Source of the DNA: Bacteroidaceae bacterium
Lineage (GTDB): Bacteria; Bacteroidota; Bacteroidia; Bacteroidales; Bacteroidaceae
Assembly: GCA_017517925.1 (NCBI GenBank)
Contig: JAFWXS010000108.1
Span: 1 to 32,332 of the forward strand
Direction: 5' to 3'
DNA length: 32,332 nucleotides
Position 1 is the stretch's first letter. Each line of letters starts with the position of its first letter. A model generated the notes under the pieces. The model did no database searches. It was not told the DNA's origin and worked only from the letters and a program-made list of their open reading frames with translations. Below are positions 15,621 through 24,387 of this stretch, piece after piece. Position numbers and translations under genes: made by a program.

Positions 15621-16082
15621 TTATCTCCTCACACCCTCGAACTCTACAGTCACCACACCCAACGGATAGGTAATATCGAGTGTACGCTCATCGTATTCAC
15701 CATAGACGGGGATGGATTTAGCACCGATAGTGACCGTCCCGCTCAAGGGTGCCTCACCATCGACCGTAGGGCCTACGAGACAACGGGCTGTGACGGTGCC
15801 AAAGTTCATATTCTCGCCCAACAACCCGGCCAACGGCTCTCCAAGAAGGGTTGACAAGTCGAGGTCTATCGCAACATCGACATATGCATCGCCAGCCTTG
15901 GTTACAATTGCCTGATGAGGAAACTCCAGATCATCTTGAGAATTGCCAGGCACGTTCAACTTTACCTCTATCTTCCCCTGATAAGTACCACTCATCGTCT
16001 CGGGAGTTATACGATGGTCGCATGAGGTCATCAATCCTAATGTGCAAACGAGGGCACAAACATAAAATACTTTTGTCTTCAT
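15621..16082 (-). CDS. Small lipoprotein of unknown function
   Basis: A 153-residue protein starting MKTKVFYVCALVCTLGLMTS with a lipobox (LMTSC, Cys21), so it is a lipoprotein exported through the inner membrane. The mature part begins HRITPETMSGTYQGKIEVKL and is an all-beta pattern (VDVAIDLDLSTL, TVTARCLVGPTVDGEAPLSG) of the kind seen in small Bacteroidales lipoproteins with a lipocalin- or DUF4840-like look. I cannot place it firmly in a family. A -7 box upstream (16112-16119) and the shared terminator at 15589 suggest a single-gene unit. An in-frame ATG at 16127 upstream would bury the signal peptide and is rejected. Confidence 0.75.
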   Translation of the reverse strand: MKTKVFYVCALVCTLGLMTSCDHRITPETMSGTYQGKIEVKLNVPGNSQDDLEFPHQAIVTKAGDAYVDVAIDLDLSTLLGEPLAGLLGENMNFGTVTARCLVGPTVDGEAPLSGTVTIGAKSIPVYGEYDERTLDITYPLGVVTVEFEGVRR

Positions 16083-16111
16083 AATTTCTACTTTATTAGT
16101 GATTACGAAGG

Positions 16112-16119
16112 CAAAGGTA
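16112..16119 (-). promoter_or_regulatory. -7 box of the lipoprotein gene
   Basis: The minus strand reads TACCTTTG, a match to TAnnTTTG, 29 bases before the ATG at 16082. No clear -33 box is present. Confidence 0.45.
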
Positions 16120-16164
16120 GCAGGCAAATCTGAAAAGATTCTGAAAAAATAAGAAAAAGAGCAG

Positions 16165-17502
16165 TTAATTGAAATATTTTTCGATGCGCTTGATCATCGA
16201 TGAAAGGCAGAACACCACCACATGGTCGCCAGTCTGAATTTGTGTATCGCCCGTCACAAGGATACCTTCGTCCTTGCGCACTAAGCCACCAATGGTGACT
16301 CCCTTGGGCAATGTGAGGTCCTTGACCTGTGAGCGCGTCACACGAGCACCCTCCTTGACAACAAACTCCGCCACATCGGCATTGGCGAAGGTAAGGCACT
16401 TCACGTTCTCCACATCGGCATCGAGCAGCAGTTGGTAGATGTAACTGGCGGCAATTTTCTTTTTATTGATGACTGCACCGATATCGAGGCTTTCGGCCAT
16501 ACTGATATAATCGATATTCTCCACCTCGGCAATAGTCTTGAACACTCCCATACGCTTTGCCGAGAGGCAAGCAAGAATATTGGTCTCCGAATTGTCGGTG
16601 AGGGCCACGAAAGCATCCACCTCATTGATACCCTCCTCTTCGAGCAGCTTGTAGTCACGCCCGTCACCGTTGATAATCATCACATTGTCATCGACCAAAT
16701 CGGTGAGCCAATGGCAACGGTTGATATCGTTGTCAATAATCTTCACACTCATGGCATCGCTCACAAGTTGTGCGGCACGCATGGCAATGCGGCTACCTCC
16801 CATAATCATGATGTTGCGTATGGTGGCATGCTCCTCCTTACCTGTAATCTTACGTATATAGGGGAGCGAGCGCTTGGATGTCATGAAATATACGATATCA
16901 CCTGCTTCCAGTTCATCGGAACCGCTGGGGATAATGGTTTCACCCATACGCTTGATGGTAACGATATGGTAGGGCTGTTCTTTCTGAAGTTGAAAGATAG
17001 GGGTATTCAGTATCAGTGCATTCTCCCGCAACTTGACGCCGAGCATGACAAGAGCCCCGCCATTGAACTCCCACCACTGACGTATCCAGCTCAGGTGCAA
17101 CCCATCGGCAATCTCCTTGGCGGCGAGCATCTCAGGATAGATGAGCGAGTCCACGCCAAGATTCTTGAAAAACTCCTTGCTCTTGGGCTGCAGGTACTCG
17201 TAGTTGTCGATGCGTGCCACGGTCTTCTTGGCTCCGAGCGAATGGGCCAGTATGCACGAAGTGATGTTGGTGCTCTCCTCGGGAGTAACAGCCACAAAGA
17301 GGTCGGCATCACCGACACCCGCATCCTTCAAGCTATTGATTGATGTAGGGCGTGCAGCCATGGTCATGAGGTCAAAATTTGACTCGAGGTTGGCAAGTCG
17401 TTCTTCCTCGGCATCCATCAGCACGATGTCGTGCCGCTCATCGGCAAGCATCTTGGCAAGGTGTGTACCTACGGCACCTGCTCCGGCAATAATGATACGC
17501 AT
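16165..17502 (-). CDS. trkA: Trk system potassium uptake regulator TrkA
   Basis: A 445-residue cytoplasmic protein made of two RCK (KTN + TrkA-C) repeats. The first begins MRIIIAGAGAVGTHLAKMLA with the GxGxxG NAD-binding loop, an acidic residue at the end of strand 2 (DIVLMDAEEERL) and a TrkA-C part ending GDIVYFMTSKRS. The second begins IRNIMIMGGSRIAMRAAQLV and ends TGDHVVVFCLSS. TrkA binds NAD(H) or other nucleotides and gates the TrkH potassium channel. Translation probably starts at ATG 17502. A GTG at 17511 would add three residues. It lies 40 bp after dxs on the same strand. The dxs-trkA order is usual in Bacteroidales, but the customary trkH does not follow; the next gene is a small lipoprotein gene. 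Confidence 0.95.
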   Translation of the reverse strand: MRIIIAGAGAVGTHLAKMLADERHDIVLMDAEEERLANLESNFDLMTMAARPTSINSLKDAGVGDADLFVAVTPEESTNITSCILAHSLGAKKTVARIDNYEYLQPKSKEFFKNLGVDSLIYPEMLAAKEIADGLHLSWIRQWWEFNGGALVMLGVKLRENALILNTPIFQLQKEQPYHIVTIKRMGETIIPSGSDELEAGDIVYFMTSKRSLPYIRKITGKEEHATIRNIMIMGGSRIAMRAAQLVSDAMSVKIIDNDINRCHWLTDLVDDNVMIINGDGRDYKLLEEEGINEVDAFVALTDNSETNILACLSAKRMGVFKTIAEVENIDYISMAESLDIGAVINKKKIAASYIYQLLLDADVENVKCLTFANADVAEFVVKEGARVTRSQVKDLTLPKGVTIGGLVRKDEGILVTGDTQIQTGDHVVVFCLSSMIKRIEKYFN

Positions 17503-17542
17503 AGTTGGCACTTTAAGACGTCCTGAAACCAGAACTACAAAT

Positions 17543-19438
17543 TTATTCTTTTACTATCACCTTCACAATACTTTCCACATCAATACCGCACAAACGGCAC
17601 AGTTCGGGAACCGAGCCATGCTCGATAAATTCATCGGGAAGACCCATCATACGCACATCGGGCTTATAGCCATGAGCTGCCATAAACTCGAGTACAGCAC
17701 TGCCAAGTCCACCCTTGACTGTACCATTCTCCAGCGTGATGATACGCTTGAACTTACGGCCTACCTCGTGAAGAATATCTTCATCAATAGGCTTGAGGAA
17801 ACGCATATCGTAATGTGCCACACTGACACCCTTATCGGCTACTCGCGCTATTGCCTCAGCTGCAAGATTGCCTACCGAACCGATGCTTAGGATAGCCACA
17901 TCATTGCCATCGCACAACTTGCGACCACGGCCTACCTCTACCTCTTCGAGCGGACAGCGCCAATCGACCAGCTTGCCGCGACCACGAGGATAGCGGATAG
18001 CGAAGGGGCCCTTATCGGGAAGCTGAGCCGTATACATCAATCGGCGCAACTCATGCTCATCATAAGGAGCAGCAATAGTAAGATTCGGTATGGTGCGCAG
18101 GAAAGCGAGGTCAAACGCTCCGTGATGTGTAGGACCATCTTCGCCCACCAATCCGCCACGATCAATACAGAACACTACATTGAGGCGGCTGATGGCCACA
18201 TCGTGGATGATGTTGTCGTAGGCACGCTGCAGGAACGAGGAATAGATGTTGCAGAAGGGCAACAATCCATCCTTGGCCATACCACCCGAGAAGGTCACAG
18301 CATGCCCCTCGGCAATACCTACATCGAAACAGCGACAGGGCATCTTCTCCATCATGATATTAAGTGAGCAGCCCGTAGGCATGGCAGGGGTGACGCCCAC
18401 AATCTTCTTGTTATGCTGTGCCAGTTCGAGCAGCGTATGTCCGAATACATCCTGAAAGCGAGGTGGTTTACCCTCGTCGCTTGCTTCGAAACGCTCGCCC
18501 GTCTCTGCATCGAAAAGTCCCGGAGCATGCCACTCGGCAGGAACCTCTTCGGCAGGAGCAAAGCCCTTGCCCTTGGTGGTGTGTATATGCAGCATCTTTG
18601 GGCCACGCATATCCTTAATCGTACGCAAGGCACGCACAAGTTCTATGACATCGTTTCCATCTACAGGACCGAAATAACGGATATTCATGCCCTCGAAAAC
18701 ATTCTGCTGCTTGGCGATAAGGCTCTTCACGCTATTATTAAAGCGAATGATGCGCTCACGATTACCGCCTTTCATCAATCCCAGCCTGCCCAATACGCGC
18801 CCGAAACGGTAGCGCCACTTGTTGTAACTGGGCATGGTGGTGAGACTGACCAGGTATTTCTTGAAACCACCTACCGAACGGTCGATAGACATCTTATTGT
18901 CGTTGAGCACGATAAGCATATCGTTATCACTCTCCGACACGTTATTGAGTCCCTCAAAAGCCAGTCCTCCGCTCATGGCACCATCGCCAATGATAGCTAC
19001 CACGCGGCGTTTGTCTTCGCCCAATTTCTTTGCTGCCACAGCCATACCGAGTGCAGCCGAGATAGAGTTGGACGCATGGCCGCAGGTAAAAGTGTCGTAC
19101 TCGCTCTCCTCGGGTGAGGGGAAGGGTTTCAGACCCTTGAACTTACGATTGGTGTGGAACTGCTCACGACGGCCCGTAAGTATCTTGTGGGCATATGCTT
19201 GATGACCCACATCCCATACCAACCGGTCGTTGGGTGTGTTGTACACATAATGCAGTGCCACAGTGAGTTCTATCACACCAAGTGTAGACCCGAAATGACC
19301 CGGATTCTGAGACAACTCGCTGATGACAAACTGCCGCAACTCATCGCACAATTGGGGGAGTTGGTTGAGTTTTAGTCGACGCAAGTCGGCTGGATATTGT
19401 ATTGTATTCAGTATGTTCTTACTTGCCTCTTTAGCCAT
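17543..19438 (-). CDS. dxs: 1-deoxy-D-xylulose-5-phosphate synthase
   Basis: A 631-residue thiamine-diphosphate enzyme that condenses pyruvate and glyceraldehyde 3-phosphate, the first step of the MEP isoprenoid pathway. The recognisable parts are [60 protein letters not shown] and NDNKMSID (the ThDP/Mg site), [16 protein letters not shown], and in the transketolase half [15 protein letters not shown] and IRYPRG. The length is normal. The start [14 protein letters not shown] at 19438 was preferred over an in-frame ATG 14 codons upstream, which would overlap the promoter. IspG, the sixth enzyme of the same pathway, is also in this window but in a separate unit. Confidence 0.97.
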   Translation of the reverse strand: MAKEASKNILNTIQYPADLRRLKLNQLPQLCDELRQFVISELSQNPGHFGSTLGVIELTVALHYVYNTPNDRLVWDVGHQAYAHKILTGRREQFHTNRKFKGLKPFPSPEESEYDTFTCGHASNSISAALGMAVAAKKLGEDKRRVVAIIGDGAMSGGLAFEGLNNVSESDNDMLIVLNDNKMSIDRSVGGFKKYLVSLTTMPSYNKWRYRFGRVLGRLGLMKGGNRERIIRFNNSVKSLIAKQQNVFEGMNIRYFGPVDGNDVIELVRALRTIKDMRGPKMLHIHTTKGKGFAPAEEVPAEWHAPGLFDAETGERFEASDEGKPPRFQDVFGHTLLELAQHNKKIVGVTPAMPTGCSLNIMMEKMPCRCFDVGIAEGHAVTFSGGMAKDGLLPFCNIYSSFLQRAYDNIIHDVAISRLNVVFCIDRGGLVGEDGPTHHGAFDLAFLRTIPNLTIAAPYDEHELRRLMYTAQLPDKGPFAIRYPRGRGKLVDWRCPLEEVEVGRGRKLCDGNDVAILSIGSVGNLAAEAIARVADKGVSVAHYDMRFLKPIDEDILHEVGRKFKRIITLENGTVKGGLGSAVLEFMAAHGYKPDVRMMGLPDEFIEHGSVPELCRLCGIDVESIVKVIVKE

Positions 19439-19458
19439 AAAGACAAAGATTATTTGAC

Positions 19459-19496
19459 AAAGGTACGATATTTCCCTCAAAGATGCTTACTTTTGC
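19459..19496. promoter_or_regulatory. Divergent -7 boxes between dxs and the GSCFA gene
   Basis: On the minus strand TACCTTTG (19459-19466) lies 20 bases before the dxs ATG. On the plus strand TACTTTTG (19489-19496) lies 21 bases before the GSCFA ATG. Both fit TAnnTTTG. The -33 regions overlap each other's core, so the two promoters may compete. Confidence 0.5.
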
Positions 19497-19517
19497 ATAG
19501 ATTTTTGTGAAACATCT

Positions 19518-20510
19518 ATGGAATTCCGCACAAAGACAGACATCCCTACATGGAGTTATCGCCTGCGCCACAGCGACAAGCTGTTGGTGATGGGTTCATG
19601 CTTTGCCGAGCATATCGGCAAACGACTCGAGCAAATGAAATTCCGCACCATGATCAACCCCTATGGTGTACTCTACAACCCCCTCTCCATTGCCGAGGGG
19701 CTAAAGCGCCTCATTGAACAACGTCCGTTCACCGAAGAAGAACTGCATGAATTTCCCGACGGAGGATGGAACACATGGCTGCACCACAGCCACTATTCAC
19801 ATCCCGACAAAGGCACTGCTCTCACTGCCATCAACAGCAGCATGGAGGCTGCATCTCACCAACTCGCAGAAGCAGACGTATTGATACTCACTCTCGGCAC
19901 AGCGTGGGTCTACCGATTACAAGACACGAACGAAGTGGTGGGCAATTGCCATAAAGTCCCAGAACGCAGGTTCATACGGCAGCGTTTGCAGGTGCGAAAA
20001 ATCGTGGACACACTATCGACAATTCTCCGCCGCACCTACGAAATCAATCCCAAGTTACGAGTGCTCTTCACCGTGAGTCCGGTGCGTCATCTCAAAGACG
20101 GCCTGCATGGCAATCAATTGAGCAAATCCACGCTGCTGCTTGCTATAGACGAGTTGTGCCAAATGTTTCCCGAGCAGTGCCACTATTTCCCTGCCTACGA
20201 AATCGTAATGGACGAACTGCGCGACTATCGCTTCTATGCCGACGATATGGCTCACCCCTCATCGCAGGCTGTGGAATACGTATGGAGATGTTTCGTCGAA
20301 CATCACATCGACAGTGAGGCACAACTATTCATGCTACAATGGGAAAAGGTTCTCCGCGCTCTCGAGCACCGTCCCTTCCAACCTAAGTCCGAGCAATACA
20401 AGCGGTTCATCGAGCAAACGATGGCGAGCATCTTGGTTCTCAAGGAGCAATACCCTCACATAGCGGTGGCAGAGGAGGTTAAGCACTGCCAGATGCTGTT
20501 GGACAGGTGA
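19518..20510 (+). CDS. GSCFA domain protein
   Basis: A 330-residue protein of the GSCFA family, named for the motif seen here as MGSCFAEHIG (25-34). Its Gly-Ser and the later TLGTAWVY, SPVRHLKDG and MAHPSSQAVEYVW recall the blocks of SGNH-type hydrolases: Ser near the N-terminus and an Asp/His pair in DDMAHPS. An esterase or transferase role is therefore plausible but not shown. There is no signal peptide, so it is probably cytoplasmic. It has its own promoter, is divergent from dxs, and converges on the helicase gene, whose stop lies 7 bp beyond its own. Confidence 0.88.
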   Translation: MEFRTKTDIPTWSYRLRHSDKLLVMGSCFAEHIGKRLEQMKFRTMINPYGVLYNPLSIAEGLKRLIEQRPFTEEELHEFPDGGWNTWLHHSHYSHPDKGTALTAINSSMEAASHQLAEADVLILTLGTAWVYRLQDTNEVVGNCHKVPERRFIRQRLQVRKIVDTLSTILRRTYEINPKLRVLFTVSPVRHLKDGLHGNQLSKSTLLLAIDELCQMFPEQCHYFPAYEIVMDELRDYRFYADDMAHPSSQAVEYVWRCFVEHHIDSEAQLFMLQWEKVLRALEHRPFQPKSEQYKRFIEQTMASILVLKEQYPHIAVAEEVKHCQMLLDR

Positions 20511-20517
20511 TGCATAT

Positions 20518-22098
20518 TCATTCCTCCTTGGCCTTGGGCCAATTGACCAGATACACCTGCTCGGTGGCTCGCGTGAAGGCGGTGTAGAGCCAGCGGTAAT
20601 AGTCGACGGTTGATGCATCGGGCGGCAGGTAGCCCTGGTCGAGGTAGATGCAACTCCACTGACCGCCCTGTGCCTTGTGGCAGGTGACGGCGTAGGCATA
20701 CTTGATCTGTAGAGCATTGAAGTGGGGGTCGAGACGGAGCTGCTGGTAGCGCTCCTTCTTGGTGGTGAGATGGGCATAGTCTTCCATGACGGACTGGAAG
20801 AGGCGGTCGGCCTCATCCTTGGTGAGCGAAGGAGATTCGCTTTGCAGGGTATCGAGCAGGACGGTGGTCTCCATCTCATAATCATCGTAGTCGGGGAAGC
20901 GAAGCAGCACATCGGCAAAACGGAAGCCGTAGAGCTCGCGCGTGCGACGCACACGGCGCACCACGGCAATATCGCCATTGGCAATGAAGGAGAGGGGAAG
21001 GGAAGAATTCTGAATTCTGAATTCCGAATTATTGCCATTATCTCTCGTGTCATGCTGAGTGTAACGAAGCATCCCGCTGCCGATTCTGGTGAGGGATCCT
21101 TCGCGTTGCTCAGGATGACACCCTCCACTTTCCACCAACAATTTGCGCTGCTCCTGCTCTACCCAATAGTAGTTGTTCTTCACAATCATGATGCGGTCGC
21201 CCGAGCAGAGCTCCTCTTCGCGGTCGAGGATGCGGCTGCGTATGCCCTGGTTGTAGATATTGGCCCGTTTGTTGGAGCGGCAGATAATCATGCAGTCGTC
21301 GGCTCCCCAGCGCGAATAAGAGGTCTCGAGCGAATCAATAAGTTCGCCACCGGTAACGTGTGAAACATCCGCCGAGGGAACAATACCCGATGCAACCAAC
21401 CCCTCCTCGGGATTCACGCCATGTTGCATTGCCGTGAGCCGATAGCGTATGGCGGTAGCATTGTACAGTATCCCCGACTCGGAGAGCTGGCGCATCACTT
21501 GGGTGAGTGTCTTCTCATACACATGCAGTCCGTACGAGGCGAGCAGGCTGGACACGAGTGCGGGGCTCTCCTCCTCACCTACCGGGGGAAGCTGGGCGGT
21601 GTCGCCCATGAGCAGCAGGCGGCAGCCTTCTCCTGAATAGACATACTGGATAAGGTCGTCGAGCAGACGTCCCGTGCCGAAGACCGAAGAGGAGAGTCCG
21701 TCGTTGGCCATCATGGAGGCTTCGTCGACGATGAAGAGGGTGTGCTTGGAGAGATTCACATTGAGCGAGAAACTCTCGGTATCAGTAATAGACTTCTGGC
21801 GGTAGATGCGCTTGTGAATGGTGTAGGCCGGTTGCCCGGCATACGAGGAGAATACCTTGGCGGCACGTCCCGTGGGGGCCATGAGCACGACAGGCTGGCG
21901 GAGCTCGACAAGCGTCTTCACCAAAGCACCTATGAGTGTGGTCTTACCCGTACCGGCATAACCGCGCAGCAGGAACAACTCGGAGCCATGGCGCGACATG
22001 AGGAAGTCCCCTATCATCGTGATTGCCTCGGATTGCTCGCTCGTAGGAGCAAAACCGAAGTTATCCCGTATTTTATCTGTTATAAAACTATTTATCAT
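20518..22098 (-). CDS. RecD-like AAA family DNA helicase with in-frame repeat insertion
   Basis: A 526-residue superfamily 1 helicase of the short RecD/Dda-like type common in Bacteroidota. Walker A is GYAGTGKTT (46-54), the Walker B region is LFIVDEASM (121-129), motif III is MGDTAQLPPVG (164-174), and the C-terminal helicase signature is YAVTCHKAQGGQWSCIYLD (468-486), followed by YTAFTRATEQVYLVNW (UvrD-like C-terminal 2B). Residues ~319-369 are foreign in appearance and correspond to intergenic-type repeats at about 20990-21140. The family normally joins the NNYYW segment (308-312) to FIANGDIAVV (371-380) by a short linker. The frame is intact and all motifs lie outside the insert, so the enzyme may still work. 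The gene converges with the GSCFA gene. Confidence 0.92.
   Translation of the reverse strand: MINSFITDKIRDNFGFAPTSEQSEAITMIGDFLMSRHGSELFLLRGYAGTGKTTLIGALVKTLVELRQPVVLMAPTGRAAKVFSSYAGQPAYTIHKRIYRQKSITDTESFSLNVNLSKHTLFIVDEASMMANDGLSSSVFGTGRLLDDLIQYVYSGEGCRLLLMGDTAQLPPVGEEESPALVSSLLASYGLHVYEKTLTQVMRQLSESGILYNATAIRYRLTAMQHGVNPEEGLVASGIVPSADVSHVTGGELIDSLETSYSRWGADDCMIICRSNKRANIYNQGIRSRILDREEELCSGDRIMIVKNNYYWVEQEQRKLLVESGGCHPEQREGSLTRIGSGMLRYTQHDTRDNGNNSEFRIQNSSLPLSFIANGDIAVVRRVRRTRELYGFRFADVLLRFPDYDDYEMETTVLLDTLQSESPSLTKDEADRLFQSVMEDYAHLTTKKERYQQLRLDPHFNALQIKYAYAVTCHKAQGGQWSCIYLDQGYLPPDASTVDYYRWLYTAFTRATEQVYLVNWPKAKEE
20996..21125. repeat. Composite dispersed repeat inside the helicase coding sequence
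   Basis: Three parts can be seen: heptamers GAATTCT GAATTCT GAATTCC GAATTA (21006-21031); an element whose ends TGTCATGCTGA (21048-21058) and TCAGGATGACA (21110-21120) are inverted repeats; and then GAAAGTGGA-like bases on the minus strand (21122-21135). Translation of the element gives HPEQREGSL and MLRYTQHD, words known from repeats translated in many bacterial genomes. Relatives in this window are at 27913-28042 (heptamers), 31749-31794 (TGTCATGCTGA element) and 8418-8546. Confidence 0.75.
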
Positions 22099-22151
22099 CG
22101 GCTTTCAGATAAAAATCTCTCCTTTTTATAGTATTTTCAAACTATTTGTTT

Positions 22152-22159
22152 TACTTTTG
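22152..22159 (+). promoter_or_regulatory. -7 box of the pilin-like/DUF3822/rsmD unit
   Basis: TACTTTTG matches TAnnTTTG and lies 33 bases before ATG 22193. The downstream three genes overlap, so this is probably their common promoter. Confidence 0.5.
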
Positions 22160-22192
22160 CACCACGAAAGTAATCAAATAAATCATATAAAC

Positions 22193-22942
22193 ATGAAAAA
22201 AATTGTAAATATCGTATTGACATTGTGTGTGGCAGGCCTCGCATATATCTGTGTAGGCAGCATTATGGGGTCCATCAACTTCGGTAAAGTGCGCGAAGCG
22301 AGAGAGAAGGAAATCATTGCACGCCTGATTGACATCCGTACCGCTCAGGTTGCTTTCCGCGACCACAAGCACCCCAACAAAGAATACACCGACAACTTTG
22401 ACGAACTGATTGCTTTCGTGAAGAACGACAGTCTGCCTTTCGTAAAGAAATTCGGTGAGCTCAACGACAAGCAGCTCGAGGACGGACTGACCGATTCCAA
22501 GGCAGCAAAGATGATCGAGGATGCACGCACAGCCAAGAAACCTGCTGTGGCCAAGAAGAAATGGCAGGAGGCTGAGAAGGCCGGTCTCGTGAAGCTGAAC
22601 AAGAAGGGCGAGGTGGAAGAGTACTTCTTCAGCCGTGACACATTCTGGGTGCTCGCTCTCGACACACTCTATCCCAAAGGCTTCAATGCCGACTCACTGC
22701 GCTATGTTCCCTTCGGTAACGGTGCTGAGTTTGAGTTGCGCACAGGCTGCGACTCAAGCAGTAAGTCGGGCAACAAGCTCTACCTCTTCGAGGCCAAGAC
22801 TCCCTACCGTGCATACCTCGAGGGCATCAACAAGGACGAGCTCAACAACCTCATCGACCTGCAGCAGGAGATGGGACGCTACCCCGGCTTGATGGTGGGT
22901 AACGCAGAGGTTGGTAACAACAACGCAGGTAACTGGGAGTGA
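22193..22942 (+). CDS. Conserved membrane-anchored protein, pilin-like N-terminus
   Basis: A 249-residue protein with one N-terminal membrane segment (IVNIVLTLCVAGLAYICVGS) followed by a charged helix (REAREKEIIARLIDIRTAQ) and then VAFRDHKHPNKEYTDNFDEL. A single helix that runs into a polar coil ending in IRTAQVAFRxxxxxYTDNFDEL is reminiscent of pseudopilins of type II secretion or type IV pili, though no prepilin peptidase site is evident. A Lys-rich middle (residues ~95-130) and a beta-rich C-terminus follow, ending with a Gly/Asn-rich tail. I do not know a function for this family. Its stop overlaps the DUF3822 start (GTGA), so the two are translationally coupled. Confidence 0.7.
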   Translation: MKKIVNIVLTLCVAGLAYICVGSIMGSINFGKVREAREKEIIARLIDIRTAQVAFRDHKHPNKEYTDNFDELIAFVKNDSLPFVKKFGELNDKQLEDGLTDSKAAKMIEDARTAKKPAVAKKKWQEAEKAGLVKLNKKGEVEEYFFSRDTFWVLALDTLYPKGFNADSLRYVPFGNGAEFELRTGCDSSSKSGNKLYLFEAKTPYRAYLEGINKDELNNLIDLQQEMGRYPGLMVGNAEVGNNNAGNWE

Positions 22943-23751
22943 TCGATTTCAACAAAACCAGACAATATACATTATCCATCCGTCTGAGCACGGATGGATT
23001 TTGTTTTGCCGTGCACAATCCGCAGGCGGACGGCGAGTATGCCTACCAGCCCTATCGCATAGACCCGCTGAAGTCGGTCGTGGGAAATCTGAAGGTTGCC
23101 GCAACGGAGACCGAGATGCTGAGGCACACGTATGGCACCGTCAACATCATCCTTGCCGATACCCCCTACACGCTCGTGCCCAAGGAGTATTATGCCGAGC
23201 AGTACGAACGGGAGCTGTACCGGATGGGCATCGCGACCTTGGCAGCTACCGACACCATCATGCACAACCATGTGGGCGACGGACAGGCAGTAGTACTCTT
23301 TGCCATCGACAAACAACTGCACAAATATCTTTCCACACAGTACCCCAAAGCACAGGTGTATGCCGGGGTGTCGCCGCTCATCAACTTCGGTGTGGAACGC
23401 AGCTACGCCGCAGGCAGGAAATACAGTCTGCTCCACGTGCGCAAACGCAGCTTCGACCTCATGTGCTGGGAGAATGCCGCCCCCATCTTCGCCAACACCT
23501 TCCACTACCGCGAGACGGCCGATGCACTCTACTACCTGCTGGGGTGCTGGACCACGCTGTCGCTGTCGCAAACCGACGATACGCTGCACATTGCAGGAGA
23601 GCCGCGCCACACCAAGGCACTGGCACGAGAACTCGGGAAATTCATCCGTAACATACACCTCATCCGTCCCGCCGAGGAGTTCCACTCCACCGAGCTGGCA
23701 CGCACCGACGGGATGCCCTTTGACCTTCAAGCCCTTATCGCATGCGAGTAA
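22939..23751 (+). CDS. DUF3822 family protein
   Basis: A 270-residue cytoplasmic protein of the DUF3822 family, typical of Bacteroidota and usually next to rsmD as here. It starts at GTG 22939, overlapping the previous stop, and ends inside rsmD (10-base overlap). Recognisable features are an N-terminal strand pair (YTLSIRLSTDGFCFAVHNP), the segment RHTYGTVNIILADTPYTLVP and the later ARKYSLLHVRKRSFDLM-like stretch. From memory, a structural-genomics structure of a Bacteroides member showed an actin-like ATPase fold; I cannot check this here. The function is not established. Confidence 0.85.
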   Translation: MIDFNKTRQYTLSIRLSTDGFCFAVHNPQADGEYAYQPYRIDPLKSVVGNLKVAATETEMLRHTYGTVNIILADTPYTLVPKEYYAEQYERELYRMGIATLAATDTIMHNHVGDGQAVVLFAIDKQLHKYLSTQYPKAQVYAGVSPLINFGVERSYAAGRKYSLLHVRKRSFDLMCWENAAPIFANTFHYRETADALYYLLGCWTTLSLSQTDDTLHIAGEPRHTKALARELGKFIRNIHLIRPAEEFHSTELARTDGMPFDLQALIACE

Positions 23752-24287
23752 TCAGCGGAAAATACAAGCGCCGCACCTTCGAGGTGCCACGCAACTTCAA
23801 GGCACGCCCCACGACGGACTTTGCCAAGGAGAACCTCTTCAACGTACTCAACAACCTCATCGACTTAGAGGAGTGCCAGAGCGTGCTCGACCTCTTTGCC
23901 GGCACGGGCGGCATCAGCCTCGAGTTCGTGTCGCGTGGCTGCGGGCGCGTCATCTCCGTGGAGCGCGAGCCGCTGCACCACACCCATATATATAAGATAA
24001 AGGAGCAACTCAAAGAAGAGAACTGGATACCCCTGCGTGCCGATGTGTTCCGCTACATCGAGAAGTGCCGCGACACATTCGACCTCATCTTTGCCGACCC
24101 TCCCTATGCGCTCCCACGCCTGGCCGAACTTCCCGACCTCATCCTCGGTAAGGGGATGCTCAAAGAAGGCGGTATGCTCGTCCTCGAACATGGCAAGGAC
24201 CATAGTTTCGTGGAGCACCCCTCATTCGTACAGGAGCGCGTGTACGGCAGCGTACACTTCAGTTTCTTCGAGCCGCAGAAGGGCTGA
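23742..24287 (+). CDS. rsmD: 16S rRNA (guanine966-N2)-methyltransferase RsmD
   Basis: A 181-residue SAM-dependent methyltransferase, the usual size for RsmD, which methylates G966 of 16S rRNA during 30S assembly. The start MRVISGKYKRRTFEVP is the family start. The SAM-binding loop is VLDLFAGTGGISLE (48-61), the acidic residue follows in ISVEREP, and the catalytic motif IV is DPPY (119-122). It overlaps the DUF3822 gene by 10 bases and is the last gene of the unit. A short hairpin, GATGCC/GGCATC, lies at the stop codon but lacks a T-tract. Confidence 0.95.
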   Translation: MRVISGKYKRRTFEVPRNFKARPTTDFAKENLFNVLNNLIDLEECQSVLDLFAGTGGISLEFVSRGCGRVISVEREPLHHTHIYKIKEQLKEENWIPLRADVFRYIEKCRDTFDLIFADPPYALPRLAELPDLILGKGMLKEGGMLVLEHGKDHSFVEHPSFVQERVYGSVHFSFFEPQKG

Positions 24288-24387
24288 TGCCTCGGGCATC
24301 AACCTCTGAAACAAACGGGCAAATACTTTCTCCGACTTCTCTTTACTCCTCGCCGTCGGGCCACAGGTTGCCCCAGACAAAATTCAA

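Noticed and set aside
16432-17343. A 303-codon open frame on the plus strand
   Set aside because: Antisense shadow of trkA with His-rich content and no domain.
24288-24387. Terminator after rsmD (GATGCC/GGCATC)
   Set aside because: The stem is only 6 bp with a three-base loop and no T-tract, so it is mentioned under rsmD but not called as a terminator.
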